Positions 1-5,053 of a stretch of DNA of 41,014 nt are shown here, one piece after another. Below the pieces are notes generated by a model. That model made no database searches. It saw only the letters and a program-made list of their open reading frames with translations, and was not told where the DNA came from. This DNA is from a virus. Position numbers and translations under genes: made by a program. The stretch covers positions 1 through 41,014 of IMG/VR virus record IMGVR_UViG_3300003691_000021. One strand, written 5' to 3'. Every line of letters starts with the position of its first letter. The first letter of the stretch is position 1.

Positions 1-73
1 CCCCCATTGTTTGCTACAAGTTTGTTATACTTACGCTGGTCTCTGCGCTTTGGGCGCTCCTTTTTGTACCCCT
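1..73. repeat. Left copy of 73-bp terminal direct repeat
   Basis: Bases 1-73 are identical to 40942-41014. The repeat lies inside a reading frame that continues from one end to the other, so it marks circularity or terminal redundancy of the contig rather than a dispersed repeat. It may be an assembly overlap of a circular map or a short physical end repeat; the sequence alone does not decide which. Confidence 0.95.
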
Positions 74-107
74 TCCTCTTTCTAATTTTTTGTGGTCTGC
101 CTAACAT
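1..107 (-). CDS. Small basic protein, 5' part (gene crosses the contig join)
   Basis: I chose the ATG at 107-105, because AGGAGG at 120-115 lies 7 nt upstream of it; an ATG at 113 would be too close. The frame runs off base 1 and continues at 40941, ending with TAA at 40889-40887, giving 53 aa in the circular map. The N-terminal half is very basic (MLGRPQKIRKRKGYKKERPK) and the C-terminal half is acidic and Pro/Asn-rich. It sits after the integrase in the leftward early region. A nucleic-acid-binding role fits the charge, but I recognise no family. Confidence 0.7.
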   Translation of the reverse strand, partial: MLGRPQKIRKRKGYKKERPKRRDQRKYNKLVANNG

Positions 108-224
108 CCTCATTCCTCCTTTTTAAAATTAAGGGGCGGGGCTGGTGATCTCCCTGACTTGTCACCAATCTCAGGCTGGTCGTTATTACCGGACGGGATT
201 ATTCATCCATCAGGGCCAGCCCCT
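108..224. other. Structured 117-bp gap downstream of integrase
   Basis: No gene is seen here apart from the ribosome-binding site of the next small gene. It contains long-range inverted repeats: GGGGCTGG near 135-142 with CCAGCCCC near 217-224, and TGGTGA with TCACCA nested inside. It lies directly 3' of the integrase, one of the usual places for a phage attachment site or an integrase regulatory hairpin. Neither role is shown. Confidence 0.35.
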
Positions 225-1196
225 TTAGTTTCCGACATCGAATTTTTTAACTCCATCTTTCAGGGTTTCCCGATCAGTCCTGGCATAGATCAGGGTGGTC
301 TTGAAATCAGAATGGCCCATCAGCTCCTGAATGGTGGTGAGAGCCACTCCCTGTTTAATGAGGTAACAGGCCCCAAAATGTCTAAAATTGTGCATGGCTC
401 TCCCGTGAGTCCAGCCACACGCCTTGAACGCCCTGCCTACGGACGAACACACAGCCTCGGCTCTCATATTAGGGAACCACCGGCTATCACCTAAGAGTGG
501 TACGGGGATACCTTGGAAGGCTTCTTTCAGTCTGTTAGTCATCGGCACAAATAGGGGGGCTTTGTTTTTGTAGCGGGTTTTCCTGCGGGTATAGGTGATG
601 CCGGCGTCCGGCCCACTAAATACAACCTGGTCTTTTGTGAGGTGCAGTAAATCAGAGAGGGGCATTGTTGAATACATGGCGACATGGGCAATGCCTTTAT
701 ACTTGCTCCGTCGTGGCCCGGTGCTCAGGTCTTGAATGACCGCGTGGGCCAATTCTTCTGATACAATTTGGGATCCATCGAATTTCTTTCCGGGTCGCAG
801 GACCAGGCTCTTATAATCTATTTTCAATCCCAGCTCGACAGGGACCCGCATGATCGACAGCGCGGTGGACTCAACATATTTTTCCGAGAGCCGGACAGCC
901 CATGCCTGAATATCAATCTCATGCAACCGCTTTCCGGAGAACTCCGGGACCAGGTGATTCTTTAAATTCATTAATTTGTTTTTTTTGTCAACCGGGGGGT
1001 CGTATTTGGCCACCAGGTCATCAAACTTGACGAGGTAAAACTGATAACGGCCTTCCCGTATCAGCATAAAAATTTCCGCGAGACGTTCAACCGCAATTTG
1101 CTGATCTTCGGTTTTCAGCGAGTGCCTTAAATGGATTTTCATATAAGAACAATTCGCATACCAAATGCGGCCCTTCTTTTTAATCAAGTCTGCCAT
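225..1196 (-). CDS. int: Tyrosine recombinase / phage integrase with altered active site
   Basis: It would catalyse site-specific integration and possibly excision of the phage. The product is 323 aa starting MADLIKKKGRIWYANCS; this ATG (1196) has GAGGGG six bases upstream, better than an in-frame ATG at 1283. The C-terminal catalytic domain is clear: HNFRH (box II His and Arg), MGHS, and a Tyr in LIYART. The Lys-bearing beta-hairpin is plausible around TRRKTRYKNK. The first catalytic Arg, normally in a TGLRxSEL-type motif, is replaced: the matching segment reads STMPLSDLL, with Pro encoded by CCC, one base from CGC (Arg). Activity is therefore uncertain. It is read in the same direction as the tRNA-like gene just upstream. 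Confidence 0.9.
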   Translation of the reverse strand: MADLIKKKGRIWYANCSYMKIHLRHSLKTEDQQIAVERLAEIFMLIREGRYQFYLVKFDDLVAKYDPPVDKKNKLMNLKNHLVPEFSGKRLHEIDIQAWAVRLSEKYVESTALSIMRVPVELGLKIDYKSLVLRPGKKFDGSQIVSEELAHAVIQDLSTGPRRSKYKGIAHVAMYSTMPLSDLLHLTKDQVVFSGPDAGITYTRRKTRYKNKAPLFVPMTNRLKEAFQGIPVPLLGDSRWFPNMRAEAVCSSVGRAFKACGWTHGRAMHNFRHFGACYLIKQGVALTTIQELMGHSDFKTTLIYARTDRETLKDGVKKFDVGN

Positions 1197-1299
1197 AGGT
1201 ATCCCCTCTTGTTTATAGCGGTGACTATTCACCAGCCAAGCGGGTAAAGATACCATATTGGGATTTTTGATTTCTTGAATCATATTTAAGACCTTAATA

Positions 1300-1406
1300 G
1301 GTGCCCGGTGGGATTCGAACCCACAAACCTTGCGGCAAAACTAACAAAAAATCCGCAAGCAAGGGGGCATGAGCCCCAAGGCTTTGCCTGTTAAGCTACG
1401 GGCTAC
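1300..1406 (-). tRNA. Atypical tRNA-like gene, CAU anticodon, very long variable arm
   Basis: The T-arm is perfect (GTGGG-TTCGAAT-CCCAC, 1324-1308), followed by acceptor strand CGGGCAC and discriminator C; CCA is not encoded. The 5' side reads GTAGCCCG then TA, so the outer two acceptor pairs match only if an A is bulged. The D-stem is GCTT/AAGC with GG in the loop. The anticodon arm is GGGG-CTCATGC-CCCC, placing CAU at 1371-1369 after U33. Between anticodon and T arms is a perfect 7-bp stem, CTTGCGG/CCGCAAG, with a 17-nt T-rich loop, far larger than a Met or Ile2 tRNA variable loop. It could be a functional odd tRNA, a degenerate one, or a tRNA-derived attachment site next to the integrase. 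Confidence 0.55.
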
Positions 1407-1410
1407 TCGT

Positions 1411-1617
1411 TTAATCATTATTTTTATACGCTCTCCTGCGAGAGCCCTTTAACTGCGTGTCGATTTCAGGGACATATATTTTCCCTCCGTTTACTTCTCG
1501 GCACATCCACAAGAAGCCCTCTGCACCAAATTTTTTCACAAACAGTTTCCAAGTCATCTGGTCTGCTGTCCTGCACTTCATATCCTCAATCTGGAAACCC
1601 TGTTCAACCTTGTCCAT
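1411..1617 (-). CDS. Small hypothetical protein, faint Mor-like pattern
   Basis: A 68-aa protein with a good ribosome-binding site (AAGGGG, then ATG at 1617). The middle reads GAEGFLWMCREVNGGKIYVP and is followed by a basic stretch KGSRRRAYKNND. This recalls the helix, GG and IYIP-type pattern of the Mor/C transcription-activator family followed by a basic DNA-contacting end, but the protein is much shorter than Mor and the match is by eye only. It lies between the annealing-protein gene and the tRNA-like gene in the leftward early region. Confidence 0.6.
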   Translation of the reverse strand: MDKVEQGFQIEDMKCRTADQMTWKLFVKKFGAEGFLWMCREVNGGKIYVPEIDTQLKGSRRRAYKNND

Positions 1618-1745
1618 TAGGCCCCTTTTTATTAAAGGTGAAACATAGCGGGGGAGTTAGGTTGCTCCCCCTTTATGTCCTGGGTTAGTGTGGTCGACCC
1701 CGCCGCCCCGGGTTTAGCGAACACCTCCGACCACTGAGGTTTTTG
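1618..1745. other. Intergenic hairpins after the annealing-protein gene
   Basis: Two inverted repeats fill this 128-bp gap: GGGGGAG/CTCCCCC at 1650-1671 with an 8-nt loop, and GTGGTCG (1690-1696) with CGACCAC (1728-1734), the latter followed on the plus strand by GGTTTTTG. On the minus strand, the transcribed direction here, neither is followed by a U-run. They are more likely mRNA-processing or stability structures than terminators for this operon. Confidence 0.4.
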
Positions 1746-2504
1746 TTAAAACGGGATATCATCGTCCGGGTTATCCCGATCAACGGGATTCAACTGGCCA
1801 GCGGCGGCCTTCTCAACAATTTCTTTCATCGCACGAGCTGGCAGATAATACTGGTTCTGCGCCTTATAATTGGTAAGACAATATGCGTCCCTGGCTGCAT
1901 CAGAAAACCCGGCATCCTTGAACTTGTAATAAAGCAGCCCTGCTTGTTTCTTGGTTACTCGCGCCTCCCCGTCCTCAGTGAGCTTCTTTTCTGTTGAGGA
2001 AGTTTTGGTAGTGTTGGTGTTGGTGGGCGCGGTGGAGCTGTCATTGTCCCCGTACTTTTCTTTTAATTCAGCGACATATTTACTATCGTCCCAGTCACCA
2101 CCAAAAATATCGGCACTCATTCCGATCAGCTGGGAGGCCTTGGTAATTGCGTCAGTAAGGCTCTTCTTTGCGGCATCGTCATCCGTATAAGGACCGGAGG
2201 AATAATTCCCCGAAAATGTCGTCCCGCCGTACCCGGGTATCAGCGCAGACCTTTTGCCATCCAGCTCATACCAGAGCCCAATCCTTACAGAATGAACAAT
2301 ATCTCCATTCTTTCCGGTCTGCCAGGTCTCATCCTGAACCTCAAAGCACCAGCCAATGCCACAAGGGCCAAACTGTTTGGTCAGCTTTTCATATATATAA
2401 TTGGGATTAATGCTATCCCCTTTATATTTCTTTCCAGTTATTTTTTTAGTCCTGTTCGGATCTGTCTCTTTGAGAGCATCCCAAATTTTCATGTTTTCAG
2501 ACAT
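1746..2504 (-). CDS. Predicted single-strand annealing protein (Rad52/Erf superfamily, Sak/DUF1071-like)
   Basis: A 252-aa protein expected to anneal complementary single strands in phage recombination. The N-terminal 150 residues carry the pattern I associate with phage Sak/DUF1071-like proteins: a KITGKKYKGDSINPNY start, FGPCGIGWCFEV, then AAKKSLTDAITKASQLIG followed by a YVAELKEKYG-type end. These resemble the Rad52-type core in which a conserved GxGW strand precedes an A-K-x-x-TDA helix. Residues about 155-250 are low-complexity Thr/Ser-rich, then acidic, ending DNPDDDIPF, like the acidic tail many SSB-type proteins use for partner contacts. The start ATG follows GGAGGAG and overlaps the upstream gene by 8 bp. 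The family call is by eye. Confidence 0.65.
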   Translation of the reverse strand: MSENMKIWDALKETDPNRTKKITGKKYKGDSINPNYIYEKLTKQFGPCGIGWCFEVQDETWQTGKNGDIVHSVRIGLWYELDGKRSALIPGYGGTTFSGNYSSGPYTDDDAAKKSLTDAITKASQLIGMSADIFGGDWDDSKYVAELKEKYGDNDSSTAPTNTNTTKTSSTEKKLTEDGEARVTKKQAGLLYYKFKDAGFSDAARDAYCLTNYKAQNQYYLPARAMKEIVEKAAAGQLNPVDRDNPDDDIPF

Positions 2505-2685
2505 TATTTTTCTCCTCCTGTTCCCATGCGTCGCAATCCAAATAGGGCCTCTCTTCAGAAATTGTAAGGTCGGCGTTGAACATCAGGATTCTCGCCCAAG
2601 GAGGGGAGCCGGCTACACCCCAATCGCATGTAGATCCTTCAAAATTTGCATAGGTACAATCCAGACAACTCTTTTTTATTTCCAT
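2497..2685 (-). CDS. Small Cys-rich hypothetical protein
   Basis: A 62-aa protein with a strong AGGAGG ribosome-binding site. It has four Cys, two as CLDC near the N-terminus, then CDW and DCDAW, which could bind a metal. It overlaps the start of the annealing-protein gene, so the two are translationally coupled. No family is recognised. Confidence 0.65.
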   Translation of the reverse strand: MEIKKSCLDCTYANFEGSTCDWGVAGSPPWARILMFNADLTISEERPYLDCDAWEQEEKNNV

Positions 2686-2694
2686 CCTTACCTC

Positions 2695-2793
2695 CTAAAA
2701 CCAGTTATGTTTACGAGCCGCGAAGTACGCCCACACCATGCAGGCGCATCCTACCGGCCCTATAATGAATATCTCGTAAGCTTCAAATACCAT
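2695..2793 (-). CDS. 32-aa single-pass membrane microprotein
   Basis: ATG at 2793 follows AGGGGGGAT; the frame ends with TAG at 2697-2695. The peptide has a short acidic N-terminus, one hydrophobic segment (about residues 8-26, IFIIGPVGCACMVWAYFAA) and a basic end RKHNWF, a typical N-out, C-in microprotein layout. It fits tightly between two well-supported small genes. Function is unknown; early phage membrane microproteins can modulate host envelope functions, but nothing here shows that. Confidence 0.55.
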   Translation of the reverse strand: MVFEAYEIFIIGPVGCACMVWAYFAARKHNWF

Positions 2794-2804
2794 TTGTATC
2801 CCCC

Positions 2805-2978
2805 CTATTTTCCGGCGCCGCCTTTGACTTGTTCGTAAAGTTTTACTACATCATCTTCGTGCCATAGGTGCATCCCCGGGCACTCGTAGAAATCACCCGC
2901 CTTCTTCTCAAAGCCCTCATCAGCGAGGAACTCTTCGAAGTCATCTTCTTCTTTGGATTGGTTTCCTAAATGGCTCAT
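2805..2978 (-). CDS. 57-aa acidic hypothetical protein
   Basis: ATG at 2978 with GGAGGT five bases upstream; it overlaps the preceding stop by one base (TAATG) and ends with TAG at 2807-2805. The sequence starts MSHLGNQSKEEDDFEEFL and is strongly acidic, with a YECPGMHLWH patch that has one Cys and two His. The good ribosome site and the tight packing on both sides argue it is real. No family is recognised. Confidence 0.65.
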   Translation of the reverse strand: MSHLGNQSKEEDDFEEFLADEGFEKKAGDFYECPGMHLWHEDDVVKLYEQVKGGAGK

Positions 2979-3217
2979 TAGCTACCTCCATGTCGGTTAA
3001 GAAACCGCCTTGACCCACCAAACGGAATGGCAGGCTCCTTGTAAGGAGTTATTGGCGGAATGATTATTTCAGGCTTCTCCTTTAAACACTTTTTGCAAGT
3101 GGTCTTGCCCCAGTCATGGGTAGTTGTGCGCGAGTAAAGAGATCCGCACTCAACATTGGATAGGTTTGGCGCAGGGGTAGGCCCATCCAGTTCTTTATGG
3201 ATAAGTTCTTTTTTCAT
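2978..3217 (-). CDS. Small zinc-knuckle-like protein (paralogue of 40270-40431)
   Basis: A 79-aa protein with MKKELIHKEL at the start, then VECGSLYSRTT, W, and TTCKKCLKEKP. The C-x(n)-CxxC spacing with a conserved Trp is a common phage zinc-ribbon pattern. A 53-aa protein encoded at 40270-40431 has the same layout (KELNK, ACGSQF, W, TTCKKCL), so the genome carries two copies. The C-terminus is Pro- and Ile-rich. It is coupled to its neighbours by one-base stop-start overlaps at both ends. Confidence 0.65.
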   Translation of the reverse strand: MKKELIHKELDGPTPAPNLSNVECGSLYSRTTTHDWGKTTCKKCLKEKPEIIIPPITPYKEPAIPFGGSRRFLNRHGGS

Positions 3218-3564
3218 TAGAAGTCACCATTGTTATGGCCGGCCTCACGCATGCGGTCGTCATCGGACATTGTTTCGCCCATTTCGTCCATGCGATCCTC
3301 ATAGCCTTTCTCGGCGTGTTCATTTAATCCGGACAAGTCATCTATCGCCGCAGAGAGGTCATCACTCAAAAGAATCAGCTGGGTGCTATAATTCTTCACG
3401 GCTTTAACTTCTTTCTCTGTTTCCGGACTATTAATATCTTCCGGAAGTCCCTCTACGTCGTGCAGATTTTTAGATAGCTTAAGGATTAAACTTTCGATAT
3501 TATCTCGGTGCTCATTCCATTCCGCGTCAATGTTTCTTAGCTTTGGTCGTTTCATTTCATTCAC
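3217..3564 (-). CDS. Hypothetical helical protein, first gene of leftward early operon
   Basis: A 115-aa highly charged protein, mostly predicted helix or coiled coil (residues about 15-85), with an acidic Asp/Glu/Met-rich C-terminus. It starts at GTG (3564) with GGAG six bases upstream; there is an in-frame ATG three codons in. It is the first gene behind the leftward promoter and terminator leader, so its expression would depend on readthrough. No family is recognised. Confidence 0.65.
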   Translation of the reverse strand: MNEMKRPKLRNIDAEWNEHRDNIESLILKLSKNLHDVEGLPEDINSPETEKEVKAVKNYSTQLILLSDDLSAAIDDLSGLNEHAEKGYEDRMDEMGETMSDDDRMREAGHNNGDF

Positions 3565-3610
3565 GGTGTTCTCCTAAGTATTTGATTGACAATCCTTAAA
3601 TAGTGTGGCA

Positions 3611-3742
3611 AAAATAAAAGGCCAACTGCAAGGTACCCGTGGACAGGTTATGCAGTTGGCCTTTTGGACCGGCATGGGATTGCTCCCGGAGCCGACTTTT
3701 TTATTTGATTTAAGCGCGTACCTCATAATCAACCTGTCCATA
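3611..3742 (-). ncRNA. Leftward leader RNA ending in intrinsic terminator
   Basis: From a start near 3742, the RNA has UGGACAGGUU (3740-3731) at its very 5' end, then an A/U-rich part, then a GGGA-GCAA-UCCC tetraloop hairpin (about 3686-3675). A perfect 15-bp terminator stem follows (3665-3651 with 3630-3616, GGCCAACTGCA core), with a TTTTATTTTT tail. The 20-nt terminator loop contains AACCUGUCCA (3649-3640), exactly complementary to the 5' end. It stands between the leftward promoter and the first gene. The structure is directly visible; transcription and function are inferred. Confidence 0.6.
3616..3665 (-). terminator. Rho-independent terminator in the leftward leader
   Basis: Perfect 15-bp inverted repeat AAAAGGCCAACTGCA / TGCAGTTGGCCTTTT with a 20-nt loop. 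On the minus strand it is followed by TTTTATTTTT; on the plus strand the tract is only TTTTGG, so it works best leftward. It lies before the first early gene, implying attenuation or antitermination control. Confidence 0.75.
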
Positions 3743-3748
3743 TCTACA

Positions 3749-3776
3749 ATAATAAACATTTTTAAACTAAATGCAA
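3749..3776 (-). promoter_or_regulatory. Candidate leftward early promoter
   Basis: On the minus strand, TTGCAT (3776-3771), a 16-nt spacer and TATTAT (3754-3749). The -10 is one base off consensus and the -35 is weak. It is placed between divergent repressor and early genes, where a repressor-controlled promoter is expected. The predicted start is near 3742. Confidence 0.5.
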
Positions 3777-3796
3777 CATAAATTCTACTTTTTTCT

Positions 3797-4159
3797 ATGA
3801 AAACCAAACAAGAAAATGTTGCGGATGTGTTAGAGGGTTGGTTAAGGGATTTGAAAATGGGTACACAAACAGAACTTGCGCATTTTTTAGAAGTGAAACC
3901 AGCCGCAATTACAGCTGCAAAAGCGCGTGGTGTCCTACCTAAAAATTGGGTAAGGAAAATAGCTCAATATAGGTTAGAATCCGGTTCCGAAGAAAAACTC
4001 CACCTAGAGGGGGTGATACAAGGTCTCAAGATTGCGTTGGATAAGGCTCACCAGGAAATTATCAGGCTTTCACGAGAAGGGGCATTTGCAGAATTTCAAA
4101 AAAAAACCTCCCCGCAAGAATCTGGAGGACAGGCAACTGAATCTTTTTCCGCAGGATGA
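3797..4159 (+). CDS. CI-type phage repressor (HTH domain, no peptidase domain)
   Basis: A 120-aa protein matching the bacteriophage CI repressor helix-turn-helix family: residues 20-60 read TQTELAHFLEVKPAAITAAK, then RGVLPKNWVRKIAQ, the typical recognition helix and R-G-x-[IL]-P end. Residues 66-95 form a helical, probably oligomerising segment (EKLHLEGVIQGLKIALDKAH). The LexA-like self-cleaving domain is absent, so induction would not follow the usual RecA route. It is transcribed divergently from the early genes and should silence them. An A9 run at 4098-4106 precedes the last 18 residues. Removing one A changes the end to a longer, more protein-like tail, so the true C-terminus is uncertain. 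Confidence 0.8.
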   Translation: MKTKQENVADVLEGWLRDLKMGTQTELAHFLEVKPAAITAAKARGVLPKNWVRKIAQYRLESGSEEKLHLEGVIQGLKIALDKAHQEIIRLSREGAFAEFQKKTSPQESGGQATESFSAG

Positions 4160-4196
4160 AATTATCGTGCTGGATAAATTTAGAAGTAAAAAATAA
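4098..4196 (+). other. Homopolymer-linked alternative C-terminus of the repressor
   Basis: Nine A residues at 4098-4106 separate the annotated frame from a +1 frame that runs to TAA at 4194-4196. In that frame the tail reads KNLEDRQLNLFPQDEIIVLD, then KFRSKK. With eight A's the repressor would be 132 aa and end this way. QLNLF resembles the bacterial beta-clamp-binding pentapeptide (consensus QL[SD]LF). Possible causes are a read error in the run, polymerase slippage, or phase variation. Confidence 0.5.
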
Positions 4197-4226
4197 ACTT
4201 TTATAGATTCAATTTCGTAATCGAGC

Positions 4227-4268
4227 CACACTATAGATGGATTGATTTTAACCATGCCTTCGGGCAGA
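4227..4268 (+). promoter_or_regulatory. Possible promoter and regulatory site before the lipoprotein
   Basis: GCCACACTAT (4227-4236) is an exact inverted copy of ATAGTGTGGC at 3600-3609, so the same 10-mer precedes the first early gene and the lipoprotein in their own reading directions. TATAGA inside it could be a -10, but no good -35 is seen. TGCC-TTCG-GGCA at 4257-4268 forms a small, stable UUCG hairpin just before the ribosome-binding site AAAGGAAA. Confidence 0.35.
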
Positions 4269-4278
4269 AAGGAAACAC

Positions 4279-4680
4279 ATGAAAAGAGGTATTTTTGCTT
4301 TACTTATCGTAGGACTTTTAACCCTCACAGGTTGTGACGGGGATGATGGCAAGAATGGGGTCAATGGCCTTGTGGGCCCAAGTGGGATGGATGATCTTCT
4401 CTCCGGTACCAAGGGCGACGTGTATGATTCAGGTCTGCATAAAGTCTCAGCGGAAATTGCGGACTTAGTGCAGGCTGTTAAAGATGCCAAGGTTGCTCTG
4501 AAAGCCGCTGAAGAGAATGTGGTAGCTAAACAGACCCTTCTGGACAATGCCACAACCTCCGGAGCTGCCGCAGCACAGACTGCTCTCGATACCGCTACAG
4601 ATACGCGGGATACGGCATTAACTACGTTGAGTGATGCTGAGGAAGCTCTCGCTGACGCTAGGGATGAAGATGCAGAGTAA
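4279..4680 (+). CDS. Secreted lipoprotein with coiled coil (probable lysogenic-conversion gene)
   Basis: A 133-aa protein with a clear type II signal peptide: MKRG, a hydrophobic stretch IFALLIVGLLT and lipobox LTGC, with Cys18 as the lipidated residue. Asp follows at +2, which in Enterobacteria favours retention in the inner membrane. Next is a short collagen-like Gly-x-x stretch (residues 20-36), then an Ala/Asp/Thr-rich heptad coiled coil to the C-terminus. It lies downstream of and in the same direction as the repressor, so it is probably expressed in the lysogen. Small phage lipoproteins in this position often block superinfection or alter the cell surface; that role is inferred. The ribosome site AAAGGAAA precedes the ATG well. 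Confidence 0.75.
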   Translation: MKRGIFALLIVGLLTLTGCDGDDGKNGVNGLVGPSGMDDLLSGTKGDVYDSGLHKVSAEIADLVQAVKDAKVALKAAEENVVAKQTLLDNATTSGAAAAQTALDTATDTRDTALTTLSDAEEALADARDEDAE

Positions 4681-4686
4681 CCGATG

Positions 4687-4757
4687 GAACTTGTAAGGCA
4701 AACTAAACTATCCCGTTTGGGGGCCTTTTCCCCGGCCTAGTGGCCGGGGGCAAGTTC
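4687..4757 (+). terminator. Terminator-like multi-hairpin between convergent genes
   Basis: An outer stem GAACTTG (4687-4693) / CAAGTTC (4751-4757) encloses two hairpins: one around CAAAC/GTTTG and one perfect, CCCCGGCC-TAGT-GGCCGGGG (4730-4749). The plus strand continues TACTTTTTATTT. It separates the rightward lipoprotein from the end of the leftward late operon and probably ends the lipoprotein transcript. It reaches the stop codon of the opposing gene. Confidence 0.6.
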
Positions 4758-5008
4758 TACTTTTTATTTAATTGTTTCTTGATATCTTGCAGGTGGATCA
4801 TTATATGTTTTTGCGCCTCATCAAACTGTGCTTTCGATACCATCCTGGTATCTACATACAAGAGTATGGTTATGAGAAGACCGCCCACTCCCATAAGGAG
4901 TGCCTTCCACCGGACGTACCCGTTTTCCTTTATTTCTTCCACAATAGTCTTCCCTTTATGTTGGACCACTGTGGCTCCTTTGGTGGGTAGCTGGTCATCC
5001 AGTGGCAC
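4757..5008 (-). CDS. One-TM membrane protein, candidate holin or spanin-like lysis protein
   Basis: An 83-aa protein at the end of the late operon. It has a polar N-terminus of about 33 residues, one membrane segment (about residues 35-53, ALLMGVGGLLITILLYV) and a C-terminal amphipathic or coiled-coil segment ending KKQLNKK. Position after the tail fibre and topology suit a holin or an inner-membrane spanin subunit, but no diagnostic motif is present. The start is GTG with a weak ribosome site, which would fit low translation. No endolysin gene is recognised nearby, so the lysis assignment is a guess from context. Confidence 0.6.
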   Translation of the reverse strand: MPLDDQLPTKGATVVQHKGKTIVEEIKENGYVRWKALLMGVGGLLITILLYVDTRMVSKAQFDEAQKHIMIHLQDIKKQLNKK

Positions 5009-5026
5009 GTTATCCGCGTGTCGGTT

Positions 5027-5044
5027 CGGGCGAGTCCACGCCCG
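5027..5044 (-). other. Short hairpin between tail fibre and membrane protein genes
   Basis: A perfect 6-bp stem CGGGCG/CGCCCG with a 6-nt loop, no U-run. It could be an mRNA stability element or partial terminator lowering expression of the downstream membrane protein. Confidence 0.4.
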
Positions 5045-5053
5045 GCCTACTCT

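Noticed and set aside
3574-3807. Open frame of 77 codons on the minus strand across the repressor-early gap
   Set aside because: It spans the promoter and terminator leader, has no ribosome site and no protein-like composition; the RNA structure explains the region better.
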